From NCBI GenBank assembly GCA_020633465.1, contig JACKDN010000008.1:258180-322179 (forward strand): a stretch of 64,000 nucleotides of DNA. The letters are read 5' to 3'. The position numbers were made by a program, and so were the translations under genes. The DNA is from Myxococcales bacterium. Lineage in GTDB: Bacteria; Myxococcota_A; Bradymonadia; UBA7976; UBA1532. Positions 8,776-21,500 of this stretch are shown here, in pieces (position 1 is the stretch's first letter; each line of letters starts with the position of its first letter). The notes under the pieces were generated by a model that saw nothing but the letters and a program-made list of their open reading frames with translations, did no database searches and was not told the origin of the DNA.

Positions 8776-9642
8776 GTGCGCATCGATCTCGGAACCCCGC
8801 TCAAGCTCCTGCGCCGCATCGGCGTGCCCTCGATCATCGTCGACCTCGTCGAGGACGCCGCCGAACGCGTGCAGGACCGTGTCTTCGGCCCGGCCCCGAC
8901 GTCGCACGCCGACGACGGCTGGTCGCCGCCGCCGCCCTCGGCCGAGCCCTACCGCGCGCCGGCCCCCACCTATGCCGCGCCGAAGAAGGCCGAGCCGGCC
9001 GAGGCGAAGGCACCGGCGCCGAAGGCCGCGCCGAAGAAGGCTGCCGCGCCGAAGAAGGCCGCCGCGCCGAAGAAGGCCGCCGCCCCCAAGAAGGCGGCCC
9101 CGAAGAAGGCCGCCGCCCCGAAGAAGGCCGCCGCGCCCGAGAAGGCCGCCGCGCCCGAGAAGGCCGCCGCGCCCGAGAAGGCTGCCGCGCCCGCCGAGAC
9201 GGCGGCCCCGAAGAAGGCGCCCGCGAAGAAGGCCGCGCCGAAGAAGGCCGCGCCGAAGAAGGCCGCCGCCCCCAAGAAGGCCGCGACGAAGAAGGCCCCC
9301 GCCAAGGCGGCCGCCGCCCCCGAGAAGGCCGCCGCGCCGGCCGCGGCCACCCCGGCCGAGCAGGCCCCCGCGGGCCCCGCGCCGGCGGGCAACGATCCCA
9401 CCGCGTGGGCCGAGTATCACGCCAAGCTGCCCGAGGCGTCGAAGGCCTTCCTGCGCATCCTCGAGGCCGAGGGCAAGCTGGCCGTGGAGGACGCCGTCGA
9501 GCGTCTGGGCCTGAAGGGCCCGCGCTCGGTGGGTGGCATCACCGGCGCGATGGGTCGCTGGGCCCCGAAGCAGGGCATCAAGCTGCCCTTCGAGGGCCAC
9601 ACCGACGAGGACGGCCGGCGCTACTTCACCTGGGAAGGCTGA
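8776..9642 (+). CDS. Histone-H1-like protein with C-terminal KWAP-type domain
   Basis: A 288-residue basic protein. The GTG at 8776 is chosen because GGAGGAGG lies five bases upstream and because the resulting N-terminus aligns with the two relatives near 34 kb. Residues 1-40 (IDLGTPLKLLRR...) form a short helical domain. Residues about 60-205 are a low-complexity linker of PKKAAAPKKAA units, like eukaryotic H1 tails and bacterial HctB-like proteins, and are expected to bind DNA nonspecifically. Residues about 215-288 form a compact domain containing FLRILEAEGKLAVEDAVERL, then GGITGAMGRWAPKQG and ending in YFTW. The domain recurs in the genes at 33418 and 33973. A chromatin or nucleoid role is inferred from the tail; the C-terminal domain looks like a small winged helix. 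Confidence 0.8.
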   Translation: MRIDLGTPLKLLRRIGVPSIIVDLVEDAAERVQDRVFGPAPTSHADDGWSPPPPSAEPYRAPAPTYAAPKKAEPAEAKAPAPKAAPKKAAAPKKAAAPKKAAAPKKAAPKKAAAPKKAAAPEKAAAPEKAAAPEKAAAPAETAAPKKAPAKKAAPKKAAPKKAAAPKKAATKKAPAKAAAAPEKAAAPAAATPAEQAPAGPAPAGNDPTAWAEYHAKLPEASKAFLRILEAEGKLAVEDAVERLGLKGPRSVGGITGAMGRWAPKQGIKLPFEGHTDEDGRRYFTWEG

Positions 9643-9799
9643 CCGGGTCGCCCGCCCGCCCGGACCGTGTCGGCGCCCTCCCCCGCGCCGATTTGACTTC
9701 GCTCCCCACCCATCCGACGCTGACCCCGCGCCGCCGCGCCACCGCGGCGAGCGTTCGGCCGCGGGCGCCCCGCTCGCTCACCGGGAGGTCCGCGCTCCG

Positions 9800-11195
9800 T
9801 TGCTCCGCCTGCTGCTCATCGCTGCGTTGCTGCCCGCGGCCAGCCGCGCCGCGCCGCGCCTCGAGGGCGTCGAGGTGGCCGGCGACGACGACGCGATCCG
9901 CCTGACGCTGTCCTTCGACGAGCCGATCGTCGCCGACACCGTGTCGACCGCCGTCGTGTCGCGCGACGAGGTGCTGGTGGTGCGGGTGAACGGGGCGCGC
10001 GCCGCCCGGCGATGGGTCGAGCTGAGCGACCGCTGGATCGAGCGTTCGCTGATCCTGCCCGGACGCAAGCCGCCGGCAGCGTTGCTGCGGGTGCGGATGA
10101 AGACGGCGATCCCGGCGGCCTCGGCGGACGCCGTCGGCGTCGAGGTGGACGGCGCGCAGGTGCGGGTGCGGCTGCCCCGCCCGGGGCGGGCGGACAGCGC
10201 GCCGCTCGAGCCGGCCGCGCTGCCGGTCGCGGCCCCAGCCGAGCCGCCGCCCGCTGTTCCGCCGCCCGCTGTCCCGCCGCCCGCGTCCCGCCGCCCGACG
10301 TCCCGCCGCCCGACGTCGCGCCGCCCGCTGTCCCGCCGCCCGCCGCCGAGCCGACCCCGCCCCGCGGGCCGGTCCGCGACGATCCGGCCCGTCCCGCCGC
10401 GTCGATCACCGAAGGCTTCGACCGCCTCGACCGCGCGGTGCACGGCGGCCTGCGCCGCGCCGCCGAGCTGCCGCGCGTCGCGCTGCTGCCCTTCGACCCT
10501 CTCGAGCCGTCCCGCGATCCGCCTGGCTTCGCCGGCTCGGCGACGGCCGCCGTCCGCGCGCGCCTCGACCGCCGCCCGCTGGTGTTTCGCGCCGACGACG
10601 CGCGGGCGGACGAGGCGCGCGCCGCCGCTACCTGCGCGGCCGCGCCGAGGGGCTCGACGCCGCCGAGGCCGCGACGCTCGGCGGCCTGCTCGGGGCGGAC
10701 GCCGTCGTCACCGGCACCGTCGCCGTCACCGGCGGCACCGTCGAGGTCCGCGCGCGCGTGCTCGACACGGCCACCGGCCAGCTGCTGGCCGACGCCCGCG
10801 CGCCCTTCACCCACGACGACTTCGCCGCCTACGTCGACGCGATCACCGTCGAAGAGACCCGCGGCGGCGCGGTCCTGCGCTCGGTGGTGCTGCCCGGCTG
10901 GGCGCAGCTTCACCGCGGCGAGCTGGGCCGCGGGGCCGGCTACCTGACGCTCTTCGTGACGCTCCTGAGCGTCGGGGTCACCTCGGCGGCGCTGGGCCAG
11001 CGCGCCGAGTCCGCCTACCGCGACGGGGGCGACGCCGCGTCGCTGGCCCGGCGCAGCGACGCCGACGCTCATTACGACCGCGCCAACGGCTTCCTCGTGG
11101 GCGCGGGCGCCGTCTGGCTGACCGCGCTGGTCGACACGCTCCTGACCGCGGAGCCCTCGGTCCGCTACGCCCCCGAGCGTTGGGAGGCGGAGTGA
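9800..11195 (+). CDS. Envelope protein: AMIN-like, FlgO-like and membrane regions, with two frameshifts
   Basis: Three successive frames are needed to read this gene. From a TTG at 9800 (GGGAGG upstream) comes a signal peptide, then a beta-rich region (LEGVEVAGDDDAIRLTLSFD) of the AMIN type found in envelope proteins. A Pro-rich tandem repeat follows at 10247-10335; its third unit (10277-10290) is 14 instead of 15 bases, which shifts the frame. The next segment (ELPRVALLPFDPLE...) shifts again near 10613-10630, where a lost C would restore ARARRYLRGRAEGLD. The rest (LGADAVVTGTVAVTGG, then VLPGWAQLHRGELGRGAGY and two membrane helices) resembles FlgO/CsgG-like and DUF5683-type domains. It is either a decayed gene or contains two sequencing errors. 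It overlaps the next gene by GTGA. Confidence 0.6.
10247..10335. repeat. 15-bp Pro-codon tandem array with one 14-bp unit
   Basis: Six units of CCGCCCGCTGTCCCG type. Units 1, 2, 4, 5 and 6 are 15 bases; unit 3 at 10277-10290 lacks one base. The array codes for PPPAV/PPPDV repeats, and the short unit is the exact site of the first frameshift in the surrounding gene. Confidence 0.85.
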
Positions 11196-12421
11196 CGCGG
11201 CGAACGCACCTGCTGGGGCTGCTGGCGAGCGCGGCGCTGACGCTCGGGGCCTGCGACCACGTCGATCCGGTGCACCCGCTGGATCCCGAGTCGCCCGCCG
11301 ATCAGCAGGCCACCGCGACGCTGCGGGGGCGGCTGCTGGCGCCCGCCGATGCCTCCGCCGATCTGTTCGCCGCCAGCGAGGTGCACCTGCGGCCGGCGCG
11401 CGACGTCGAGGCCGCCATCGCGGTGGCGACGCCCGACGCGGGCGGCGCGTTCGCGTTCCCGCGGCTTCGCCCCGACAGCTACGTGCTGACGGTCGCGGCG
11501 CCGGGCTTCCTGGGGGATCCCCTCCCGGTGCGCCTGGGCCCCGGCGAGACGGTCGACCTGGGCGCCCTCGCGCTGCGGCGCGCCGAGGCGGCGCGGCCCG
11601 CCCGGGTGGCGGGCACGGTGCTGCGCGAGGATCGCGTCGCCGGCGGTCACGCGGGGGTGGTGGTGTCGGCGTCGGGTGGCGGCGCGACGGTGTCGGGCGC
11701 GGACGGCGGGTTCACGCTCGAGGTCGCGGCGGGCCCGCGCACGCTGCGCTTCGACGCCGTCGGGCACCTGAGCGAGACGCGCGACGTGGTCGCGCGCGCC
11801 GACGAGGTGGTGACGCTCGAGGCGCCCGTGGTGCTGGTCGCGCTGCCCGGCCGGGTGAGCGGCCGCGTGGCCCTGCGCCGCTTCGAGACGCCGGATCGGC
11901 TGGCCGAGGTGGGGGTGACGGCGGCGCGGGCCGACGATCCGGCGGGCGAGCCGCGGGCCGTGACGGTCGAGGCGGACGGCACCTTCGTGTTCGAGGATCT
12001 GCGTCCCGGGCCGTGGCGGCTGCGCGCGGCGGCGCGGGGCTACGACGCGACGACGCGCGCGGTGCGCGTGCGCGCCGACGACGCGACCGATCTCGGCGTC
12101 CTCGAGCTGCCCCACGCCAGCACCGGCCCGGGCGCGGTCGAGTTGACCGGCGCGGTGCGCCTGGCCGACAACGCCTCGCCCGCCGGCGCCCGCGTGCTGG
12201 TGCGCATCAGCGGCACGCAGCTGACCTTCGCCCAGCTCGTCGCCGACGCCGACGGCGCCTTCTCGGTGGCCGCGGCCGCCGACGAGGCCTACGACGTGCT
12301 GGCCACCCTCGAGGGCTACGCGCCCCTGGCGCTGGGGCCCCTGGTCTACGACGCCGAGCAGGATCGCTTCGAGGACGAGCAGGGCGAGCGGCCCATCCTG
12401 GTGTTGACCCCCGCGCCCTGA
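11192..12421 (+). CDS. Lipoprotein with carboxypeptidase-regulatory-like repeats
   Basis: A 409-residue predicted lipoprotein starting at a GTG that overlaps the previous stop. The lipobox is LGAC. Four beta-sandwich units follow, each with the pattern G-x-V/A ... A-x-V ... D-x-x-G-x-F-x-F-x-x-L-x-x-x-Y-x-L-x-V/A-x-x-G-Y, ending near E-x-V-D-L-G-x-L. This is the CarboxypepD_reg (transthyretin-like) pattern, usually seen in surface or outer-membrane-associated proteins. The C-terminal residues are acidic (DEQGERPILVLTPAP). Coupling to the preceding envelope gene suggests a joint role that the sequence does not specify. Confidence 0.75.
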   Translation: MTRRTHLLGLLASAALTLGACDHVDPVHPLDPESPADQQATATLRGRLLAPADASADLFAASEVHLRPARDVEAAIAVATPDAGGAFAFPRLRPDSYVLTVAAPGFLGDPLPVRLGPGETVDLGALALRRAEAARPARVAGTVLREDRVAGGHAGVVVSASGGGATVSGADGGFTLEVAAGPRTLRFDAVGHLSETRDVVARADEVVTLEAPVVLVALPGRVSGRVALRRFETPDRLAEVGVTAARADDPAGEPRAVTVEADGTFVFEDLRPGPWRLRAAARGYDATTRAVRVRADDATDLGVLELPHASTGPGAVELTGAVRLADNASPAGARVLVRISGTQLTFAQLVADADGAFSVAAAADEAYDVLATLEGYAPLALGPLVYDAEQDRFEDEQGERPILVLTPAP

Positions 12422-12548
12422 CCGGGCAGCCCCTCGCGTGTCATCGCGAACCCACGCGCATCACCCGATGGCGCCCGCGCGCCGATTCCCCCACAATGCA
12501 GCCCTGGTGCACCCGCACAGTCCGACTGCAATGATCCCGGAGCGACCG

Positions 12549-15500
12549 ATGCGTCGACCCGCCCGTTCCCCGCTGCTGGTGGCGCTGTTCGCGCTCGCGC
12601 TCGTCGCGTGCGACGACGAGGTCCGCTACGTCGAGGTCCAGACCCCCACCGCGGACTACGTCACCGGCGAGCTGCTGGTGCGCTACGACGCGTCGCTCGA
12701 CCGCGCGGCGGTCGAGGCCAAGGTCGCCGCGATCGGGGGTCGGCTGCTGCCCCTCGAGGGCGCCACCACCGTCGAACCGCTGTTCGGCACCTGGCGCGTC
12801 GGGCTGCCCGCCGGCGTCGAGGTGGGGCGCGCGCTGCTGGTGCTGTCCGCCGACCCCGACGTCGACGTCGTCGAGCCCAACTACATCGTCGAGGCCTTCG
12901 AGCTGCCCGACGATCCCCAGTACCCCCAGCTGTGGGGCCTGCCGCGCATCGGCGCGCCCGACGCCTGGACGCGCACGACCGGCAGCCAAGACGTCGTGGT
13001 GGCGGTCATCGACTCGGGCGTGCTGCTGACCCACCCCGACCTGCGCGACAACCTGTGGACCAACCCAGGCGAGATCCCCGGCAACGGCGTGGACGACGAC
13101 GGGAACGGCTACGTCGACGACATCCACGGCTACGACTTCTGCAACAACGATCCCGACCCCACCGACGACCACTTCCACGGCACGCACTGCGCCGGCACCA
13201 TCGCGGCGCGCGGCGACAACGGCGTGGGCGTCGTGGGCGTGGCGTGGCGCGCGCGGGTGATGGCCCTGAAGTTCCTGTGCGCCAACGGCAAGGGCAGCAC
13301 GCTGGCCGCCGCGCAGGCCATCCGGTACGCCGTCGACAACGGCGCGACGCTCACCTCGAACTCCTGGGGCGGCGGCGGCGCGTCGAACACGCTGTACGAC
13401 GCCATCCGCTACGCGCAGGACCACGACCAGCTGTTCGTCGCGGCCGCCGGCAACGAGGGCCGCGACCTGGGCGTGTTCAACAGCTACCCGGCCGGCTACG
13501 ACCTGCCCAACATCGTCTCGGTGGCGGCCAGCGATCAGGGCGACCGCCGGGCCGCGTTCAGCAACTACAACGCCCAGCGCGTCGACCTGGCCGCGCCGGG
13601 CGTGGCCATCCTCAGCACCGGGCTGGGCGACGACTACCGGCTGGCGCAGGGCACCTCGATGGCGACGCCGCACGTCGCGGGCGCGCTGACGCTGCTCTAC
13701 GCGCGCGAGCCCGGCCTCGGCTGGCAGGCCGCGCGCGACGCCCTGTTCGACAGCGTCGATCCCCTGCCCGCCTGGAACGGTGTGGTGGCGACGGGTGGCC
13801 GCCTGAACGTCGGCAAGCTGCTCGAGTCGGTGGGCGAGCCGCCCCCGCCGCCGGTGGACGTACGCGCGACGCAGGACGGGCCCTCGGGCGTGCGCGTCGA
13901 GTGGGCCGTCTCGGCGGACGCGGGCGTCACCGCCTACCACGTCGACCTGCGCGGCGAGGACGGCACGGTGCTCCCAGCGACGATCGCCGAGGGCCGGCTG
14001 ACCACCGCCGCGCTGGTGCAGCCGGTGGACCAGGGGCGCTGGTTCGCGCGGGTGCGGGCGATCAACGATCGCGGCCCGGGCGAGCCCAGCGGCGAGGTGC
14101 CGGTGGACGTGGTCGACCGCGAGGCCCCGGCGCGCATCGTCGATCTCACCGTGACCGCCGCCGTCGGCGCGCCGCTGAGCGTCGGCGGCGTGGCCGCCAG
14201 CTCGACCTTCGGCGGCGGCTGGGAGCCCGAGCTGCTGCTCGACGACGATCCCTTCACCGGCTGGGCCGCCGCGCCCGGCGACGGCGGCGAGCCGCACCGC
14301 GTGCGCCTGGACCTTGGGCGCGTGCGCACCGTCGGCGCGGTGAGCGTGCGGGCGCTGACCGGCTTCGAGGGCCTGTTCCCGCCCGGCCTCGAGGTGCGGG
14401 TGGCCGAGCGCGAGGGCGAGTGGACGGTCGTGGCGCGCGAGGTGGTCGCCGCGGCGCCCGTCGACTGGGCGACCTGGGCGGTGGCGCCGATGCCCGCGCG
14501 CTTCGTCGAGCTGAAGGTGACGCAGCCCGCGGTGGCGGCGGGCGGGCTGGCCTACGCGGCGCTCGGCGACGTGCGGGTGACCGCCGCGCCCGAGGACGCC
14601 GGCACGCTGGGCGTCTCCTGGACGGCCGTGGGCGACGACCAGGCCAAGGGCCGCGCCACGCTGTACGACCTGCGCGTGGGGCCCGCCGCCGACTTCGACT
14701 TCGACACCGCCGACGGCCACGCGGCGCCCGCGCCCGGCCCGGCCGGCGCGCGCGAGCGGGCCACGGTGACCGGCCTGCGCGGGCGCACCGACTACGCGGT
14801 GTCGGTGGCCGCCATCGACGAGGCCGGCAACCGCGGCGAGCCCGCGCCGCCGGTGCGTGTGACCACCGGCGCCATCGCGCCGGGCGCCGTGGACGATCTG
14901 CGCGTCGACGTGATCGACGACACGCGCGTCGCGCTCGTGTGGACCGCGCCGGCCGAGGACGCGGGGCGGCCGGAGAGCGGCCCGGTGGCTGGCTACGACG
15001 TGCGCAAGGGCGACGCGCCGCTGCGCGCCGATACCTGGCCCGACGCCGCGCTGCTGGCCGGCCCGGCGCCCGCCGCGCCCGGCGCCGAGCAGCGGCTCGA
15101 GATCGGGCTGGCGCCCGGCCAGCAGGCCTGGTTCCGCGTGGCCGCGCTCGACGCCGCCGGGCAGCGCGGCCCGTGGTCGGACGAGGTCAGCGCCCACGCC
15201 GTCGACCCGACCGACCAGGTGCCGCCGGCCGCCGTGCCCGATCTGTTCGCCGCGTACACCGCCGCCGAGAGCGAGCCGGTGGGCCTGGCGCCGACCGGCG
15301 ACGCGCCCGCCGAGCTGGCCGACGGCGACGCGTTCACCGGCTGGGACGCCACCGCCGACGGGCCGGTCGACCTCACCTTCTCGCTGGGCGACGCGCCCAA
15401 GCTGCTGACCCGCGTGCAGGTGACGCCGCACGCGCTGTTCCCCGGCGACCTGCCGCGCGCGCTGGCGATCGTCGTGCACGATCCGATGACCGGCGACGCC

Positions 15501-18500
15501 GTCGAGCTGGCCCGCCGCGCGGATCTGCCGGTGGCCGTCGGCGGCCTGATCAGCTTCGACTTCGCGCCCACCGCCACCGACCGCTTCGTGCTGCGCGTGC
15601 TCGAGGGGCGCGACCGCCTGGGCCTGCCCCACGCCGCGCTGGGCGAGGTGGGCGCCTTCGCGGCGCTGCCCGGCGGCGGCGCGGCGCGGCTGACCTGGGT
15701 GGCGCCGGGCGACGACGCCTACGTCGGACAGGCCGCCGAGTACGACCTGCGCGTGGCCACGGCGCCCATCGCGACGCTCGAGGGCTTCGCAGCGGCGACG
15801 CGCGTGGACGCGCCGGCCCCGGCGCCCGCCGGCGCGCTCGAGGTGGCCCGCGTGATCGAGCTGCCCGAGGGCGTGGACGCCTTCTTCGCCCTGCGCACGC
15901 GCGACGCGGCCGGCAACTGGAGCGGCCTGTCGAACAGCCCCAGCGTGCGCGTGCCCGAGGTGCCGCCGCGCGCCGTGGCCGACCTGCGCGTGGTACCCGA
16001 CGGGCCGGGCGCGCTGGCCGTGCTCTTCACCGCGCCGGGCGACGACGGCGTGGTCGGCACCGCGGCCCGCTACGACCTGCGCTACGTCGCCGGCGAGCTG
16101 ACGCCGGACACCTTCTTCGCCGCGACCCCCGCGCCCACGCCCGCGCCGCAGGCCGCCGGCAGCGCCGAGCGGGTGCGCGTCGAGGGCCTGCAGCCGGGCA
16201 CGCGCTACACCTTCGCGCTGGTGGCCTTCGACGAGGCCGGCGCCGCGTCGGGCCTGTCCAACATCGCGGCGGGCGTCACCGTCGAGGGCGACGCGCCCGC
16301 GGCGGTGGACGATCTCACCGCCGAGGCCGGCGCGGCGGGCGCCGCGGTGGTGCGGTTCACCGCGCCGGGCGACGACGGCCGCGTGGGCACGGCGGCGCGC
16401 TACGACCTGCGCTGGTCGCTCGCGCCCCTCGACGCCGCCACCTTCGCCGACGCCACGCCGGCGCCGCTGCCCGCGCCGCGCCCGGCCGGCTTCGCCGAGG
16501 CGCACCCGGTCGACGGGCTGCCCGGTGAGGCCGAGGTGTTCTTCGCGCTGCTCGCGTACGACGACGTGGGCAACCCCAGCCCGCTGAGCAACGTGGCCGC
16601 GCTGCAGACGCCGGCGACGCCGCCCGCGCCGGTGGCCGACCTGGCCGTCATCGAGCGGCGCGCGGACGCGCTGGTGGTGGGCTTCACCGCCACCGGCGAC
16701 GACGGCGCCGAGGGCACGGCCGCGGCCTACGACCTGCGCCGCGCCGAGGCGCCCATCCTCACCGACGCCGACTTCGCCGCCGCGACGCCGTTGCCCACGC
16801 CCGCGCCGCGCGCGGCGGGGACGGCCGAGCGCGTGACGATCGCGGGCCTGGCCCCGGGCACGCGCCACCACCTGGCGCTGGTGGTGCGGGACGAGGGCGG
16901 CAACGCCTCGCCGCGCACGCCGAGCATCGTGGGCGACACGCTGGACGCGCGCGCCCCCGCCGGCGTCGACGACCTGGCCGCGGCGCCCGGCCCCGCGGGC
17001 GCGGCGCTGTCGATGGTGGTGCACGCCAGCAGCGGCAGCCACACGCCCGAGACCGGCCCCGAGGGGCTGGTGGACGGCGATCCGCAGACCTTCTGGATCA
17101 GCGCGCTCGGCCCGCAGGACGCCGCGCAGCAGGTGACCTTCGCGCTCGACGGCGCGCACCGGCTGGATCGCGTGCGCGTGCGCGCCGCGGCCGACTACCC
17201 CGACCTGTTCCCCGCCGCCTGGACGCTCGAGGCGTGGGACGGCGCGGCCTGGACCACGGTGCTCGACGAGCGCGACGTACAGGTGGACGACGACGGCTGG
17301 CTCGACCGCCGCTTCGCCCCGGTCACCGCGCGCCGGCTGCGGCTGACCGGCCGCGAGGGCGGCCCGGTGGGCGACGCCTTCGCGGTGGTGGTCGGCGGCT
17401 TCGAGGCCTACGACGCCGACGGCGGCGACGGCAGCCTGGTGCTGAGCTGGACGGCGCCCGCCGACGAGGGGCCCACCGGCCGCGCCGCGCGCTACGACCT
17501 GCGCATGGCCTTCGAGCCGATCACGCCCGCCACCTTCGCCGCCGCCGTGCAGGTCGAGTCGCCCACCGCCCTGCCCGCCGGCCTGCTGCACCGCTGGACC
17601 GTCACCGGGCTGCCCGCCGAGACCGAGCACTTCTTCGCGCTGGTGGCCATCGACGCCGACGGCAACCGCGGGCCGATGAGCAACGTCGCGCAGGCGCGCA
17701 CGCTGGATCCGCGGCCGGGCACCGTGCTCGACGTGCGGGTGACCGACCTGGACGAGACGGCGGCCACCGTGCGCTTCACCGCGCCGGGCGGCGACGGCGA
17801 CGTCGGGCGCGCGGCGGCCTACGACCTGCGCATCAGCGAGGGGCCGCTGACGCCCGAGACCTTCGCCGACGCGACGCCGGTGCCCACCGGCGCGCCCGGC
17901 GAGGCGGGCGCCGCCGAGGCGGTGCGCATCGAGGGGCTCGACCGCTCGACCACCTACCGGGTCGGGCTCGTCGCGCGCGACGCGGGCGGGCAGGCCTCGG
18001 CGCTGTCGAACGTGGTCGTCTTCCGCACCCTCGACCCGCCCGAGCGCGTGCCGCCCGCCGCGGTGAACGACCTGCGCGCGTCGCCCTGGCTGGCGACCGC
18101 CGGCGCGGTGCTGCTGAACTGGACCGCCCCCGGCGACGACGGGCGGCTGGGCCAGGCCACGCGCTACGACCTGCGCTGGGCGCTCGCGCCGATCACGCCC
18201 GACACCTTCGCCGCCGCGACCCCGATCGGCGCGCCGGCCCCCGGCCCGTCCGGCCGCGTCGAGAGCCTGCTGGTGCAGGGCCTGCCCGACGAGACGACGG
18301 TGCACTTCGCGCTGCTGACCTTCGACGACGTCGGCAACGTGAGCACGATCTCGAACCAGGCCAGCGCCACCACGCGGGCCATCCCGCCCGCCGCCATCGA
18401 CGACCTGCGGGTGGACTTCGAGCAGGGCCGCCCGGTGCTGCGCTGGACCGCCGTGGGCGACGACGGCCACGCCGGCCGCGCGGCGCGCTACGAGGTGTAC

Positions 18501-21500
18501 CTGGCGCGCTTCCCCATCCTGCGCGCGGACGGCCTGCAGCCCCTGGCCGGCGCCCCCGCGCCCGCGCCCGCCGGCGCCGCCGAGACCTTCGCGCTGCCCG
18601 CGCTGCCCACCGACCTCGACTACTTCGTCGCGGTGCGCGCGGTCGACGACGCCGGCTTCCCCGGCCCGCTGTCGGCCAGCGTGCGCTTCGCCGTGCCCGA
18701 CGCCGTGCCGCCCGGCCCCTTCGGCGACCTGCGCGCGGCCACCGGCCCCCTGCCCGGCACGCTGTCGCTCAGCTTCGTCGCGCCCGGCGACGACGGCGCC
18801 GCCGGCATCGCCGCGGCCTACGAGATCGCCTGGGCCGAGCAGCCCTTCGCGCCGGCCGACTTCGATGCGCGCGCCCGCTACCCCTTCCGCGTGCCGGTCT
18901 TCCCCGGCGGCCTCACCGGCGTCGTCACGCTGGTCGACCTGCCGGGCGAGCGCCCGCTGTACGTCGCCCTGCGCGCGGTGGACAACAGCGGCAACGTCGG
19001 CCCGGTGTCGGCGGTGGTCAGCGCGCGCACACCCGACGTGCCGCCCGCCACCATCACCGACCTGCGCGCCGCGCCGATGGGCGCGGAGCAGGTGCGGCTG
19101 ACCTGGACGGCGCCCGGCGACGACGGCCGCGAGGGCACCGCCAGCCGGTACGAGGTGCGGCGTCACGTCGCGCCCATCGTGGGCAACGTCTGGGACCTGG
19201 CCACGCCGGTCGGCGGCGCCGTCGCCCCGCGCCCGGCCGGCGCCGCCGAGACGCTGGTGGTGGGCGGCCTGGACGCGGGCACGCGCTACTACTTCGCGGT
19301 GCGCGCGGTGGACGACCGCGGCAACCTCGGCGGCGTCGGCAACACCGCGTCGGTCGACACCGACGACGTCGTGCCGCCCGCGGCGGTGGGCGACCTGCGC
19401 GCCACCACGGTCGATCGCGGTATCGCGCTCGAGTGGACCGCGCCCGGCGACGACGGCGACCAGGGCACCGCCAGCGGCGTCGAGGTGCGCGTGGCGCCGG
19501 CGCCCTGGCCCGGCATCGAGGCCGCCGCGCTGGCCGACGGCTTCGTCGCGCCGCGCCCCGCCGGCCAGAACCAGCGCGTCGAGGTGCGCGGGCTGCGCCC
19601 GGAGACCGAGTACGTGTTCGCCGTGCGCACGCTGGACGACGCGGGCAACCGCAGCCCGGCGTCGAACCTGGCCACCGGCTGGAGCCCCACGGTGCCGCCC
19701 GCCGCCGTCGCCGACCTGCGCGCCGACGCGGTGGCCCCCGACGCGCTGTCGCTGCGCTGGACGGCCCCCGCCGACGACGGCCTCGACGCCGCCAGCGGCC
19801 GGGTGACGCGCTACGAGATCGCCCTGTCCACCGCGCCCTTCGACGGCGCCGCCTTCGGCGCGCAGGCGCTGCGCGCCGGCCCGACGCCGGTCGACCCCGG
19901 CCAGCCCCAGACGCTGCGCCTGGACGGCCTGCAGAACGACACGCCCTACTGGGTGGCCGTGCGCGCCGTGGACGATCGTGGCGGCGTGGGCGAGGTGGTG
20001 CAGGTGATCGAGGCGCGCACGCAGGACGGCGCGCCGCCCGCCGCCATCGGCACCCTGCGCGCCACCGGCCCCGGCCCGCGCGGCGCCGCGCTCGACCTCG
20101 CGACCGTCGAGGCCAGCGCCGCGCTGTCGGCCGCCTGGCCCGCGGCGGCCGCCGCCGACGGCGACCTGCGCACCGCCTGGGCCGCGCCCCCGGCGCCCGA
20201 CGGCGCGCGCCTGACGCTCGCCCTGACCGCGCCGTCCCGCGTCGCCGGCCTGCGCCTGTACGCGGGCGAGTGGATCGACCACTTCCCGCGCGACTTCGTG
20301 GTCTACGCCGACGGCGCGCGCGTCGCCGGCGTGCAGGGCGCCCCGGCGCGCGTCGGCGAGTGGGTCGAGCTGTCCTTCGCCGCGCTCACCGCCGAGACCG
20401 TCGAGATCGTCTTCGCGGCCAGCGACGACTTCGTGGTGGTGAACGAGGTCGAGGTGCAGCCCGCGGACGACGCGCCCGACGCCATCACGCTCACCTGGGT
20501 GGCGCCCGGCGACGACGCGGCGCGCGGCACCGCGGCGCGCTACGACCTGCGGGCCAGCGCCCAGCCCATCACCGCCCAGAACTTCGCGCAGGCCGCGCCG
20601 GTGCCGACGCCGGCGCCCGGCGCCGCGGGCACGCTCGAGCGCGCCGTCGCGGCCGGCCTGGCCGAGGACACGCGCTACTACTTCGCGGTGGTGGCCATCG
20701 ACGAGGCGGGCAACCGCGGCGCGCTGAGCAACGTGGCCGAGGCCCGCACGGGCGGCGTGCCGCCGGCCTTCGTCGACGACCTGGCCGCCGAGGCGTTGGG
20801 GCCCGATCGCGTGCGGCTCACCTGGACGGCGCCTGGCGACGACGGCGACCGCGGGCGCGCCGCGCGCTACGAGCTGCGCTACCGCCCGGACGACCTGGCC
20901 GATCCCACCTGGCCCGACGCCACCGCGGCGGCCGCCCCGGCGCCCGCCGAGGCCGGCGCCGCGCAGAGCGTCGTCGTCGACGGCCTGCTGCCCGGCACCG
21001 CCTACGCCTTCGGCCTGCGCGCGGTGGACGCCGCCGGCAACGCGAGCGAGCTGAGCGTCGCGCTGACGCTCACCGCGCCCGCGCCCGACGTCGTGCCGCC
21101 CGGCGCCGTGCGCGACCTGCGCGCCTTCGCGCCCGAGCCGGCCGGCGTGCGCGTCGCCGTTCAGAGCGTCACGGCCAGCGGCAGCCAGTTCCCCGACTTC
21201 GGCCAGGACCACCTGATCGACGGCGACCTGAGCACCGCTTGGGCCTCGCCCACCGCCGAGGCCGTGGGCACCGAGCGCGTGGTGCTCGAGCTGCCGCGCG
21301 CGGCCGCGGTCGACACCCTGCGCCTGCGCGCCGCGGCCGACCTGGCCGACCTGGCGCCCCGCGACTTCGTGGTGAAGGGCACGGTCGACGGCCAGCGCTG
21401 GTTCGACCTCGCCGAGGTCGAAGGCTGGGCCGCCGACCCCGCCGCGTGGGACGCGTGGGCCTTCCCCGCCGCCGCCGTCCGCGCCGTCCGCATCAGCATG

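Noticed and set aside
8391..10335. Short tandem repeats considered as a CRISPR array
   Set aside because: Units are 15 bp, directly adjacent, without spacers, and lie within coding sequence.
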